This document shows positions 34,530 to 43,637 of a DNA stretch of 64,000 nucleotides, piece by piece. The notes under the pieces are model-generated. The model did not search any database and had not been told where the DNA came from. It saw only the letters and a program-made list of their open reading frames with translations. The first letter of the stretch is position 1; every line of letters starts with the position of its first letter. Source of the DNA: Pseudoxanthomonas wuyuanensis (GTDB lineage: Bacteria; Pseudomonadota; Gammaproteobacteria; Xanthomonadales; Xanthomonadaceae). The translations under genes were made by a program, and so were the position numbers. The stretch is taken from the NCBI RefSeq assembly GCF_900215535.1, contig NZ_OCND01000011.1, positions 1 through 64,000 of the forward strand. The letters run 5' to 3'.

Positions 34530-34937
34530 ATGCTGCACCTGAGCTACCTGCTGTACCTGGGCATTTCGATTGCGATGACGGTCTGGGTGGCGCGCACGCT
34601 GTCGAAGAACGGAGAAGTGTTCCTGGTGAAGTGTTTCGGCCAGGACGAAGTGCTGGCCAAATCGACCAATCACCTGCTGGTGGTCGGTTTTTACCTGATC
34701 AACATCGGTTTCATCGCGCTGCGACTGGACGGCTGGGATGCGCAGAAGGCGGTGGTGTCGATGATTCCGTACGTGGGCAGCAAGATCGGTTTGTCGGTGC
34801 TGGTGCTGGGCGCGATGCACTTTTTCAACATGGCCATGATCTCGCGCTACGGCCGTACGGTGGCGAGCTGGGCATCGGACAACCGGATTGCGCAGGAACC
34901 GCGGGGCATCCCGCCGATTCCGCCTTCCATGCGCTAA
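34530..34937 (+). CDS. Small integral membrane protein of unknown function
   Basis: This protein has 135 aa, and its ATG follows GGAGAAGG. Three hydrophobic segments are visible (about 3-20, 48-66, 84-106), with a conserved-looking KCFGQDEVLAKSTNH loop between the first two. The C-terminus is polar and ends in a short Pro-rich run. I do not recognise the family. It is first in a three-gene operon with another membrane protein and an ArsR-family regulator. Confidence 0.7.
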   Translation: MLHLSYLLYLGISIAMTVWVARTLSKNGEVFLVKCFGQDEVLAKSTNHLLVVGFYLINIGFIALRLDGWDAQKAVVSMIPYVGSKIGLSVLVLGAMHFFNMAMISRYGRTVASWASDNRIAQEPRGIPPIPPSMR

Positions 34938-34944
34938 CGCGGCC

Positions 34945-35463
34945 ATGCTCCGGATACTGGCTGCCGCGCTGGCCTCGGCATTCGTCCTGCCGGTGAGCGC
35001 CATCGCCGCTGGACTGCTGCTGGGCGGGTATGACGCAATGGCCACCGGTTCCCTGCTGGGCCTGGCGGTGCTGCTCGTGGTCGTGCCGCATGTGTTGCTG
35101 CTGGGCGTGCCGGCATTCCTGCTGCTGCGGCACTTGCGCAGGCTGGGGGGCTGGACCATGGCGCTGGCGGGCTTGGTGGCCGGCATGCTGCCGGCAGGCC
35201 TGTATTCCTGGCCGTACTGGCGGCGCCATCCCGGCTACACCTTCGACCGCGACTGGCATGGCAACGCGGTGACCGTGGTGCGGGACGGCGTGCCTACGTT
35301 GCATGGGGTATTGATGCATCTGGAGAGCATGTTCATCTTCGGCTTGCTGGGCGTGGTCTGCGCGCTGGTATTCTGGTTCTGCTGGCTGCATCTGCAGCGG
35401 CGCGCCGGATTGCCCGTCTACCCGGGCGATGCGCGCAGCCCATCCGGACCGCAACGACCATGA
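34945..35463 (+). CDS. Integral membrane protein, operon partner of an ArsR regulator
   Basis: This protein has 172 aa; the ATG at 34945 lies 7 bases after the previous stop. Four hydrophobic segments are seen (about 3-24, 32-58, 68-88, 128-150), with a loop holding RHPGYTFDRDWHGN between the third and fourth. No motif identifies a substrate. Its stop overlaps the regulator start by 4 bp. Such membrane protein plus ArsR pairs can act like the SdpI/SdpR immunity and autorepressor system, but that is an analogy only. Confidence 0.68.
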   Translation: MLRILAAALASAFVLPVSAIAAGLLLGGYDAMATGSLLGLAVLLVVVPHVLLLGVPAFLLLRHLRRLGGWTMALAGLVAGMLPAGLYSWPYWRRHPGYTFDRDWHGNAVTVVRDGVPTLHGVLMHLESMFIFGLLGVVCALVFWFCWLHLQRRAGLPVYPGDARSPSGPQRP

Positions 35464-35774
35464 GCACCGACAAGATTTTCGAAGCCCTGGCATCCGCCCC
35501 CCGGCGCCAGATTCTGGCCTACCTGTCCGAGCAGGAACTGCCGGCAGGCGATATCGCCGCGCGCTTCGAGATGAGCGCGCCGGCGATATCGCGGCATCTG
35601 GCGGTGCTGGAGAATGCCGGCCTGATCGCCGGTGAGCGGCGCGGCCAGTTCGTGGTCTACAAGCTGGTGCCCGACAACCTGGTCAATACGCTGACCCAGT
35701 TCGCTTTCGAGATCTGTCCGGTCGGTGGACCGCTCAAGCGCGAAAGCCGCCGGGCCAGGAAAGCCGCCGGCTGA
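35460..35774 (+). CDS. ArsR-family transcriptional regulator
   Basis: This regulator has 104 aa. The winged helix-turn-helix is clear: RRQILAYLSEQELPAGDIA, FEMSAPAISRHLAVLENAGLI, GERRGQFVVYKL. The metal-binding Cys motif of classic ArsR (ELCVCDL) is absent, placing it with the non-metal SdpR-like subgroup. It overlaps the preceding membrane gene by 4 bp and is probably an autorepressor of the operon starting at 34530. Confidence 0.88.
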   Translation: MSTDKIFEALASAPRRQILAYLSEQELPAGDIAARFEMSAPAISRHLAVLENAGLIAGERRGQFVVYKLVPDNLVNTLTQFAFEICPVGGPLKRESRRARKAAG

Positions 35775-35978
35775 AGGCCGCCAGGGCCGCCGGTCCCGTT
35801 TCCGGCCGGCCAGCGCAAGCCGGCGGCGCCCGAAAGATATCGCGCGGCCGGCCGATAGGAAGGGATTGGCCCTGCCGTGGCGGCTGTCGAAGCCGCCGAC
35901 CCGGGCGTCGCGGCGGTGCAGCGTCTTCCGTGGCGGGGGCAAGGCGCTTGCCTCGAATCGGACAGGGCAGTAGCGTCG

Positions 35979-38426
35979 ATGACGACATCGTTGCCAGGGG
36001 GCGGGGTGACAAGGAAAAGCAACAGCGAAGCGTCGACGGGCTTTTCGTTCAAGGACGCCACTCTCAGAAAGCTGCCCGCACGGGTCAGGGCGCTGATCGT
36101 GCTGTCGGCTCTGGGGGCGCTGCTGACCGTCACGGTGCTGGAGATCCAGGCAGGGGCCACCGCCTATATCGTTGGCGAGAACCACTGGTCCAAGGCACAG
36201 CAGCAGGCGGTGCACAGCCTTTATCGCTACGCCACCCATGCCGACCCGATCGATCTGCAGCGCGCGCGGGAGGCGTTGGCGGTGCCGCTGGGGGACAGGC
36301 AGGCGCGGCTGGCGCTGGAGCGCAGGCCGGTGAATCTGCACCTGGCCCGCGAAGGGTTCCGCCAGGGCGGCAATGCGCCCGAGGACATCGACCGCCTGAT
36401 CCGGATGTACCGCCTGTTCGCCGGCGCGCCCTATTTCCGCGAGTCGGTCCGCATCTGGCGCGAAGCCGAGGTCGACATCCTGCAGGTGGCGGCGCTGGCC
36501 GAAGAGATTCATCAGGACGTCGTACAGCAGCGGCTTGACCCGGCCCGTACCGGCGCCTATCAGCGGCGGTTGCTGCTGTTGGACGAGCGTTTGCGGGTGG
36601 CGGAAATCGCGTTCTCGCGATCGCTGGTGGACGGCGCACGGGTCATGCGGCTGGCGCTGATCGGTGTGAGCATCGTGGCCTTCGTGGCGTTGACCTGGTA
36701 CGCGCTGGCGGTGATGCGCCGGACATTGCGGCATGTGCGCGAAACCGAAAGCGAATTCCGGGTCGCATTCCACCAGGCAGTGGTGGGCATGCTGAAACTG
36801 GACCGGCGGGGCCGGGTGACCCGCGCCAACGAGGCGTTGGCGAAAATCCTGGACCATCCGCTGGAAGAACTGAAAGGCCTGTCGCTGGGCGCGATCCTGC
36901 ATCCGCAGGATCTGCAACTGACCGCTGCCGGAGCGATCGACTGGCTGCGCATGCTGGAGCCCGGCGACCGCCGCCTGCTGCGCGGAGACGGCAAGGCGGT
37001 GTGGGTACGCTGGACCGCATCGATGATCGTCGGTGGGCAGGCGGATGCAGACCGGATTTTCGTCGTGGTCGAGGACGTTTCCAAGGCGCGCGAACTGGCC
37101 AGCGAAATCGCCCATCAGGCCAGCCATGACGAACTGACCGGCCTGATCAACCGTCGCGAAATCGAGCGCCGCCTCAGCCAAGCCATTGCGGAGGTCCAAC
37201 ACGGCACCATGCGCCATTCGTTGTGTTTCGTCGACCTGGATCAGTTCAAGGTGGTCAACGACACCTGTGGCCATGCCGCCGGCGACCAGTTCCTGCGCCA
37301 GTTCTCCGCCACCCTGGCCGCGCAGTTGCGCGGCGGCGACTGGGTGGGACGGTTGGGCGGGGACGAGTTCGCGGTACTGCTGGAAGGCGCGTCGCTGGAG
37401 GACGCCGAGCGCGCCGCCGTGCGCATCCACGAGCGGCTGTGGCAATCGACCTTCCATTGGGCGGGCCGCAAGTTCGCGATGGGCTGCAGCATCGGCGTGG
37501 CCGAGATGAATCGCGGAACCGTGGACAGCGACCTGCTGCTGCGCGCCGCCGACACCGCCTGCTACCTGGCCAAGGAAGAGGGCCGCAACCGGGTGCGCTG
37601 CTATCGCGACTCCGACCGGGCCATCGCGCGCCGGCACAACGAACTGGAGTGGGTCGCGCAGACCCAGCTTGCCATCGCCGAAAACCGGCTGCTGCTCTAT
37701 GCGCAGCGCATCCAGCCGTTGAATGGTGAGGACCGGCTGCAGTACGAGGTGCTGGTGCGGTTGGCGGGCGAGGAAGGCCAGGTCGTGCTGCCTGGTTTTT
37801 TCCTGCCGGCGATGGAACGCTATGGCCAGGTCAGCGCCCTGGACCGCCATGTGGTCGGGTTGGTGTTCGCCCAGATCGCCGGGCATCCGGAACATCTGGA
37901 CTATCTGGATTTGTGCCACATCAACCTGTCGGCACAGTCGATCGTCGACACCGGCTTCCTCGAGTACGTCGTCGGTCTGCTGGACGAAAAACCGGCGCTG
38001 GCGCACAAGATCTGCTTCGAAATCACCGAAACCGCGGTCATCGGCAATCTGGCCGACGCCCGCGGATTCATCGATGCGATGCGCGCGCGCGGTTGCCGGA
38101 TAGCGCTGGACGATTTCGGCAGCGGATTGTCCTCGTTCGGCTACCTCAAGAGCCTGCCGGTGGACGTGTTGAAGATCGACGGCGCCTTTATCCGCGACCT
38201 GGGCAAGGACGATGTGGATCTGGCGCTGGTGCGTTCGATCGGCCAGGTCGGCCGCGCGCTGGGCAAGACCACCATTGCCGAGTGGGTGGAAACCGAGGCG
38301 GCGATGACGCAACTGGCTGAAGTGGGCATCGACTACGCACAAGGCTATGCCATTCATGTGCCGTGCCCGTTGCTCGAGCTGATGCAGGCCTGGCCACCGG
38401 TGCGCGTGAACCTCGCCACGGCGTGA
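35979..38426 (+). CDS. Membrane PAS-GGDEF-EAL cyclic-di-GMP protein
   Basis: This protein has 815 aa from ATG 35979; a GTG at 36006 is an alternative start. Membrane helices at about 39-58 and 223-245 enclose an extracytoplasmic sensor domain. A PAS domain follows (about 258-375), then GGDEF at about 460 with an intact inhibitory site RGGD five residues upstream, then an EAL-type domain from about 588. There the signature reads EVL, with EITET, DDFGSG and the catalytic KIDGAFI lysine region present. Both synthesis and breakdown of c-di-GMP are therefore possible. It stands alone. Confidence 0.92.
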   Translation: MTTSLPGGGVTRKSNSEASTGFSFKDATLRKLPARVRALIVLSALGALLTVTVLEIQAGATAYIVGENHWSKAQQQAVHSLYRYATHADPIDLQRAREALAVPLGDRQARLALERRPVNLHLAREGFRQGGNAPEDIDRLIRMYRLFAGAPYFRESVRIWREAEVDILQVAALAEEIHQDVVQQRLDPARTGAYQRRLLLLDERLRVAEIAFSRSLVDGARVMRLALIGVSIVAFVALTWYALAVMRRTLRHVRETESEFRVAFHQAVVGMLKLDRRGRVTRANEALAKILDHPLEELKGLSLGAILHPQDLQLTAAGAIDWLRMLEPGDRRLLRGDGKAVWVRWTASMIVGGQADADRIFVVVEDVSKARELASEIAHQASHDELTGLINRREIERRLSQAIAEVQHGTMRHSLCFVDLDQFKVVNDTCGHAAGDQFLRQFSATLAAQLRGGDWVGRLGGDEFAVLLEGASLEDAERAAVRIHERLWQSTFHWAGRKFAMGCSIGVAEMNRGTVDSDLLLRAADTACYLAKEEGRNRVRCYRDSDRAIARRHNELEWVAQTQLAIAENRLLLYAQRIQPLNGEDRLQYEVLVRLAGEEGQVVLPGFFLPAMERYGQVSALDRHVVGLVFAQIAGHPEHLDYLDLCHINLSAQSIVDTGFLEYVVGLLDEKPALAHKICFEITETAVIGNLADARGFIDAMRARGCRIALDDFGSGLSSFGYLKSLPVDVLKIDGAFIRDLGKDDVDLALVRSIGQVGRALGKTTIAEWVETEAAMTQLAEVGIDYAQGYAIHVPCPLLELMQAWPPVRVNLATA

Positions 38427-38487
38427 TCGAGCCGGCGCAGGCCGCGGCAGCGGTACAGAACGACGGCGGATCGCCGATAATCGGCCG

Positions 38488-39207
38488 ATGACGACCCGCC
38501 TGAACAAGTACATCGCCGAAACCGGCTTCTGCTCGCGCCGCGAGGCCGACCGTCTGATAGCGGCGCGCCGGGTGACCGTCAACGGCCAGCCGGCCGGCAC
38601 CGGCGCAGTGGTCGGCGGAGACGACCAGGTGCAGGTCGACGGTCAGCCATTGCGGCTGCGCAGCGCACGCGCGGGCAAGCGCAAACATGTGTACATCGCG
38701 CTGAACAAGCCTGTGGGCATCACCTGTACGACCGAGTCGTCGGTGAAGGGCAACATCGTCGATTTCGTTGGCCACCAGGAACGCATCTTTCCCGTCGGCC
38801 GCTTGGACAAGGAATCCGAAGGCCTGATCCTGCTGACCAGCAACGGCGACATCGTCAACCAGATCCTGCGCGCCGAGAACCGCCATGAGAAGGAGTATCT
38901 GGTGGCGGTCAACAAGCCGGTCACCGATGAGTTCCTGCGCGGCATGGCGCGCGGCGTGCGCGTTCACGGGCAGATGACCTTGCCGTGCCGGGTCGGCAAG
39001 ATCGCCAAGTTCGGTTTCCGCATCACCCTGACCCAGGGATTGAACCGCCAGATCCGGCTGATGGCGGCGGCCTTCGAGTACCGCGTCACCCAGTTGCGGC
39101 GGGTGCGCATCGACAATATCAAGCTGGGCGCGTTGAAGCCGGGCCAGTGGCGCAATCTGAGCGAACAGGAACTGCGCGGCTTGCTGCCGCAGCAGCAGGA
39201 GTGGTGA
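38488..39207 (+). CDS. rluF: 23S rRNA pseudouridine synthase RluF-like
   Basis: This protein has 239 aa. The N-terminal S4 RNA-binding domain (RLNKYIAETGFCSRREADRL read in parts, about 4-45) is followed by the RsuA-family catalytic domain with the signature GRLDKESEGLILL, whose Asp (about residue 110) is the nucleophile, and the later LTQGLNRQIRLM motif. Length and motifs suit RluF, which modifies U2604 of 23S rRNA; RluB or RsuA subtype cannot be fully excluded. Confidence 0.85.
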   Translation: MTTRLNKYIAETGFCSRREADRLIAARRVTVNGQPAGTGAVVGGDDQVQVDGQPLRLRSARAGKRKHVYIALNKPVGITCTTESSVKGNIVDFVGHQERIFPVGRLDKESEGLILLTSNGDIVNQILRAENRHEKEYLVAVNKPVTDEFLRGMARGVRVHGQMTLPCRVGKIAKFGFRITLTQGLNRQIRLMAAAFEYRVTQLRRVRIDNIKLGALKPGQWRNLSEQELRGLLPQQQEW

Positions 39208-39327
39208 GCGCGCCGCCGCCTCACTCCGCCGGCCGCAGTTGATCCGGATCAACTCCGCCCGGGCGTCAATGGCGTAATTTGGGCCTTGAGCGGCGGCCCG
39301 TTGCCGTCGCCGGATTGGAGGACGACG

Positions 39328-39750
39328 ATGAAGATCCTGTTGGCGGTGGACGGTAGCGAGATAGGGTTGAGCGCGGTCCGTCATGTGGTGGCGCTGAGCA
39401 AGGCGCTGAGTGCGGTGCCGAAGCTGACGCTGCTGTACGCCGACCCGCCGTTGCTCAAGTCGGTGGCGGTGGAGCTTGGCGTCGAGGGCGTGGCCAGATA
39501 CCACGCCGAGAATGGCGAGTACGCGCTGAAGAAGGCCAAGGCCGCGCTTAAACGGGCGCAACTGGCGTTTACCGAACGGGTGCTGGTCAGCGAGCCGGCT
39601 GCGGCTATCGTCAAGCAGGCCAAGGCCGACAAGGCCGATCTGATCGTGATGGGATCGCACGGGCGCGGCGCACTGAAAAGCCTGTTTGTCGGTTCGGTGG
39701 CGATGAAGGTGATCGGCACCAGCACGGTGCCGGTCACGGTGACGCGCTGA
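39328..39750 (+). CDS. Universal stress protein (UspA family)
   Basis: This protein has 140 aa. The ATG at 39328 follows TTGGAGG. It opens with the ATP-binding strand ILLAVDGSEIGLSAV and ends with the classic GSHGRGALKSLFVGSVAMKVI region (GxxGxx...S motif) followed by VPVTV. A single Usp domain of normal length. It is probably a cytoplasmic nucleotide-binding stress protein. No close operon partner. Confidence 0.92.
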   Translation: MKILLAVDGSEIGLSAVRHVVALSKALSAVPKLTLLYADPPLLKSVAVELGVEGVARYHAENGEYALKKAKAALKRAQLAFTERVLVSEPAAAIVKQAKADKADLIVMGSHGRGALKSLFVGSVAMKVIGTSTVPVTVTR

Positions 39751-39922
39751 GCGCCTGTTCAAGGTCTTGCCGCGCGCGCGAGCGGCGTTCGGTTGCTGGT
39801 ATGCCGGTACACGCACGGCGTCTTCTGCGCGCAGCCGCGCGCCACCGCGTATCAGGTACGGGGCAGGCCCCGGCTGCGCTGGCGACAGATGTTGGACAGG
39901 TTCTGAAGCGGGCGCGGCACCG

Positions 39923-41005
39923 CTACGGCGAGCGGTTGCTGCGCCACAGCCGCAGCCACTCCCCGGGATTGCCGCCGCGGCAACTGCCCAGGTAGTGGTA
40001 GTCCGACAACTGGAACTGGCGGCCATCGAACACCCAGGCGGCGCTCTCGCCGCAGTCGGCCAGCCCGCGGCCCTTGGCGGAATGGAACAGCAGGCCATGC
40101 TCCGGGGCGTAATCGGCATTGGTGAAGGCGTCGATTACCCGCTCCCGGTCCTGGATGCGCAGCGGCAACGTCAGCGAAACCAGCTGCGCCCGCTCTGGCG
40201 CGGCCATCGGCACGCGAAACAGCAGGCTGGAGAACTGGTAGGCGCCGTGCCAGCAGTCGATGAACACCAGCGCTTCGGTGGCGGTGAGCGGTGTCGCTTG
40301 ATCGTGCGAGTCTTCGGCTTCCACCGCGCATTCCTGTCCGGCCAATACGCCGGCCTGGCTTTCCCTGACGGCGGCGATCAGCCGTTTCTGTTCGGCAGCG
40401 TTCAAGGGCCTGGGCGCCGCCGCCGCAGGCCTCAGTTCGGCTGGAGGTCGCGGCGCCGGCACGCGGTCCGCCGCTTGCCGGCCGCGGCGCAACAGCGCAG
40501 TGGCCGTATCCAGGCGACCTTGCGCCTCATCGATCAGCAGCAGGGCCGCACTTAGCCCGGACAGCGAGCCACTGGTCTCTTTGTCGCCGCTGTTGAACCC
40601 CAACCGGTTGCCATTGCGTATCGCCGTCAGCAATTCGCGGATGGCGACGGCATCGCTGCTGCTCACCCCGGTATTGCCGTCTTCGCTGCGGTGTTCCCAT
40701 TGGGTGAGGTCGACCAGTACCGGCTTGCCGTCCAGCCGCATGGTCTCCATTCGGATTGGCAGGGCGCTTTCGATGCTGAAGAAGAGTCCGCCATCCGGTC
40801 CTGGCTGGCTGCGCAACCGGAAGAGGATGTCGCCGTTGCCTTCTTCCTGCGCGCCCAACGCCTCGCATTCGGCGGTGTTGTCGCAGGCCACTATCCAGTC
40901 CCGGATTTCGCGGTAGGCCGGCAATGCCGGTGCGGCCGCGGCGGGCAGGGCCGCGGGCAGGCTTGCGAGGAGCAGTGCGGTGACGAGCATTCGGTTGGCG
41001 GGCAT
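39923..41005 (-). CDS. DUF1176 secreted protein
   Basis: This protein has 360 aa. The ATG at 41005 has AAGGAAG upstream and begins a signal peptide ending near PAAAA. The mature protein shows the DUF1176 pattern: REIRDWIVACDNTAECEA near the N-terminus and ECAVEAED, FIDCWHGAYQFS, DYHYLGSCRGG near the C-terminus. Role unknown; probably periplasmic. It starts 33 bases after the EamA transporter stop, so they may form an operon. Confidence 0.85.
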   Translation of the reverse strand: MPANRMLVTALLLASLPAALPAAAAPALPAYREIRDWIVACDNTAECEALGAQEEGNGDILFRLRSQPGPDGGLFFSIESALPIRMETMRLDGKPVLVDLTQWEHRSEDGNTGVSSSDAVAIRELLTAIRNGNRLGFNSGDKETSGSLSGLSAALLLIDEAQGRLDTATALLRRGRQAADRVPAPRPPAELRPAAAAPRPLNAAEQKRLIAAVRESQAGVLAGQECAVEAEDSHDQATPLTATEALVFIDCWHGAYQFSSLLFRVPMAAPERAQLVSLTLPLRIQDRERVIDAFTNADYAPEHGLLFHSAKGRGLADCGESAAWVFDGRQFQLSDYHYLGSCRGGNPGEWLRLWRSNRSP

Positions 41006-41037
41006 TCTGTCTTCCTTGCGACGGTCAGGTTGCGGCG

Positions 41038-41994
41038 TCACTCCACCAGATTCTTGGCTTCCGACGTGCCCAGCACTTCGGCGTGGTGCACTTCGTCGGT
41101 CGGCTTGTTGCGGTTCAGCAGCGGGTGCAGGAATACGGCCGCCAGGATGATCGCCACGCCCAGGTAGAACAGCGGCGTCAGCTCGCGCTGTTCGCCCAGC
41201 AGGACGATCGCCAGCAGGATGGCGTAGATCGGCTCCAGATTGGTCACCAGCTGCACCGCGTAGGCGCTCAGATGGCGCAACGCCACCAGCGACAGCGCGA
41301 ACGGCAGCAGCGTGCACAGCAGCGACAGCACCAGCAGCAATGCGCCGTCTTGCAGGCCAGGCAGCGCGAACAGGTCGCCGGCGAATGCGGGAAAGACGAA
41401 CGGCATCAGCGGCGCCAGCAAGGTCAGCAGCAAGGTGCCGGCGCCCAGTTCCAGGCCGGTGACGGTCAGCGGATCGCTGTGATCGACCAGCCGCTTGTTC
41501 AAGGAACCGAACAGCGCGACAAACAGCGCCGACAGCGCGCCCACCGCAACCCCGGCGTGCATGCCGGCCGGGACGCCGCCCACCACCAGCGCCACGCCGG
41601 GCAGCACCGCCAGGCCGAAGGCCAGCTCGCGTCTGGAGAATGGCCGCCGCGCCAGCCAGGGTTCGATCACCGAGGTGAAGGCCGGCGCCAGCGCGATGCA
41701 GGTGGCGGCCACCGAGGCATTGGCCAGTTTGATGGCGCCGTAGAAGGTCAGCCAGTGCAGCGCCACCAGCGCGCCGATGCCGCAATAGGCCAGTGTCAGC
41801 CGTGCCGGCATGGCGCGCAGACCGCGCCATACCGAGGGCAACAAGGCCAGCGCGGCCACCACCAGCAGCATGCGCCACCACACCAGCGGCAGCGCGGGCA
41901 ACGTGATCATCTTGCCGAGAATGGCGGTGAAGCCCCACAGCAGCACGCAGAAATGGATTTGCAACTGGGCTTTGGCGGTGGGCGTCATCGGCAT
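41038..41994 (-). CDS. EamA/DMT family transporter
   Basis: This transporter has 318 aa from ATG 41994; ATG 41988 is equally possible. About ten membrane helices occur in two EamA repeats; the first starts FCVLLWGFTAILGK and the second ends PIYAILLAIVLLGEQREL. Such proteins export small metabolites or amino acids; the substrate cannot be read from sequence. It is followed by the DUF1176 gene. Confidence 0.88.
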   Translation of the reverse strand: MPMTPTAKAQLQIHFCVLLWGFTAILGKMITLPALPLVWWRMLLVVAALALLPSVWRGLRAMPARLTLAYCGIGALVALHWLTFYGAIKLANASVAATCIALAPAFTSVIEPWLARRPFSRRELAFGLAVLPGVALVVGGVPAGMHAGVAVGALSALFVALFGSLNKRLVDHSDPLTVTGLELGAGTLLLTLLAPLMPFVFPAFAGDLFALPGLQDGALLLVLSLLCTLLPFALSLVALRHLSAYAVQLVTNLEPIYAILLAIVLLGEQRELTPLFYLGVAIILAAVFLHPLLNRNKPTDEVHHAEVLGTSEAKNLVE

Positions 41995-42125
41995 GGCGGT
42001 ATTGTCGCCGAAGCCGGTGCATGCTGGCGACGCCTTGGACGCGTATGGTGGGGCGTGACGTTGGACGCATTGCGGCAAGTGCGGGAGTGAGGCTTCGTAG
42101 GGTGCCCCCTCATCCGCCTTCGGCA

Positions 42126-42153
42126 CCTTCTCCCCCGCAAGCGGGGGAGAAGG
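42126..42153. repeat. Perfect 13-bp inverted repeat (CTTCTCCCCCGC type)
   Basis: CCTTCTCCCCCGC and its exact complement are separated by AA. It is preceded by CCCTCATCCGCCTTCGGCAC. This is a dispersed intergenic palindrome common in high-GC proteobacteria. It lies between two divergent transporter genes, so it is not a simple terminator. Confidence 0.7.
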
Positions 42154-42200
42154 AAGCTCCAAAGCCGATGGCAGGCAACGCTACCGGAACGCCGCTATTC

Positions 42201-42256
42201 CTCACTCCTCACTCCTCACTCCTCACTCCTCGCTCCTCGCTCCCCATTCCCCACCC
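42201..42256. repeat. Seven-base tandem repeat (CTCACTC)
   Basis: About eight copies of a 7-base unit: four CTCACTC, then CTCGCTC twice, then degenerate CCCATTC/CCCACCC. It lies upstream of the MFS gene within the divergent gap. Slippage could change the promoter spacing of that gene. Confidence 0.7.
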
Positions 42257-42325
42257 AACTGGACGCTGCGGGGCAGACATGCGATGTTCGCCCGCCAATG
42301 GCCCCAACCACCAGGACAGACCGGA

Positions 42326-43627
42326 ATGAGTCCAGCCGACGGCCAGGCTTCCGCGCACCGGCCCTTCAACCGCAGCGACGCCAAGACCCTGGGCCTGTCG
42401 GCCCTGGGCGGGGCGCTGGAGTTCTATGACTTCGTCGTCTTCGTCTTCTTCGCCAAGACGCTGAGCGTGCTGTTCTTCCCGGCCGGTACCGCGCCGTGGC
42501 TGTCGCAGTTGCAGGTCTATGGCATCTTTGCGGCCGGCTATCTGGCGCGGCCGCTGGGCGGCATCGTGATGGCGCATTTTGGCGATCTGGTCGGTCGCAA
42601 GCGCATGTTCACCTTGAGCGTGTTCCTGATGTCGGTGCCGACCTTGTTGATAGGCCTGCTGCCGACCTATGCGCAGGTCGGCCTGCTGGCGCCTTTGCTG
42701 CTGCTGTTGCTGCGCATCGTGCAGGGCATCGCGGTCGGTGGCGAAGTGCCGGGCGCCTGGGTCTTCGTGTCCGAGCATGTACCGCGCAACCGGGTGGGCT
42801 TTGCCTGCGCCAGCCTGACCGCCGGACTGACGGCGGGCATCCTGATCGGTTCGCTGCTGGCGGCGTGGATCAATACCCGTTTCGAGCCGCAGGTGGTGCT
42901 GGACTGGGTGTGGCGGGTGCCGTTCCTGCTCGGTGGCGTGTTCGGCTTCTTTGCCGTCTATCTGCGCCGCTGGCTGCATGAGACCCCGGTGTTCACCGAG
43001 ATGCGCGAGCGCAAGCAACTGGCGCAGAGCCTGCCGGTGAAGCAGGTGCTTGCGCGGCACCGGGGCGCAGTGGCGTTGTCGATGCTGGCCTCATGGCAGC
43101 TGACCGCCGCCATCGTGGTGGTGGTGCTGATGACGCCGACATTGATCCAGGCCGCCTTCGACGTGCCGGCAGCGCTGGCCTTCCGTGGCAACAGCGTGGC
43201 CACCTTCTGCCTGGTCATCGGCTGCGTGGTCGCCGGCTTGGCGGTGGATCGGTTCGGTGTGGCGCGTTCGCTGCTGACGGGATCGCTGGGATTGATGGCC
43301 GGCACCTACGCGCTGTACCTGCACCTGGCGTCCGGCAGCGTGCAGCATTTCGTCGCGCTCTATGCGCTGGCGGGGTTTTTCTGCGGTGTGGTCGGAGTGG
43401 TGCCGGCGTTGATGGTGGCGGCGTTTCCACCGGCCATCCGGTTTTCCGGCTTGTCGTTCTCGTACAACATCGCCTACGCCATCTTCGGCGGGTTGACGCC
43501 GCCGCTGATCGGTTACCTGTCGCAAGCTCTGGGCAGCCTGGCGCCTGCCCACTACGTGGCGCTGACCGGCGTGGTCAGCATCGGGGTTGCCGCGTACCTG
43601 CTGATCGCACGCCGTCCGGCTCCCTGA
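42326..43627 (+). CDS. MFS transporter, metabolite:H+ symporter (MHS/ProP-like)
   Basis: This transporter has 433 aa from ATG 42326; an upstream in-frame codon at 42284 lacks support. Twelve membrane helices are expected. Family marks include GGALEFYDFVVFVFF in helix 1, HFGDLVGRKRMF in the loop 2-3, and RIVQGIAVGGEVPG in helix 4, typical of the metabolite:H+ symporter group that takes up organic acids or osmolytes. The substrate is unknown. Confidence 0.88.
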   Translation: MSPADGQASAHRPFNRSDAKTLGLSALGGALEFYDFVVFVFFAKTLSVLFFPAGTAPWLSQLQVYGIFAAGYLARPLGGIVMAHFGDLVGRKRMFTLSVFLMSVPTLLIGLLPTYAQVGLLAPLLLLLLRIVQGIAVGGEVPGAWVFVSEHVPRNRVGFACASLTAGLTAGILIGSLLAAWINTRFEPQVVLDWVWRVPFLLGGVFGFFAVYLRRWLHETPVFTEMRERKQLAQSLPVKQVLARHRGAVALSMLASWQLTAAIVVVVLMTPTLIQAAFDVPAALAFRGNSVATFCLVIGCVVAGLAVDRFGVARSLLTGSLGLMAGTYALYLHLASGSVQHFVALYALAGFFCGVVGVVPALMVAAFPPAIRFSGLSFSYNIAYAIFGGLTPPLIGYLSQALGSLAPAHYVALTGVVSIGVAAYLLIARRPAP

Positions 43628-43637
43628 CGGAGGCCGG

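Noticed and set aside
35418-38600. A 1060-codon minus-strand frame opposite the GGDEF-EAL gene
   Set aside because: Antisense shadow; the plus strand carries clear GGDEF and EAL motifs over the same bases.
41006-42070. Upstream extension of the DUF1176 frame across the EamA gene
   Set aside because: The DUF1176 protein has a good ATG, ribosome site and signal peptide at 41005; the extension is out of frame with the real transporter and has no motifs.
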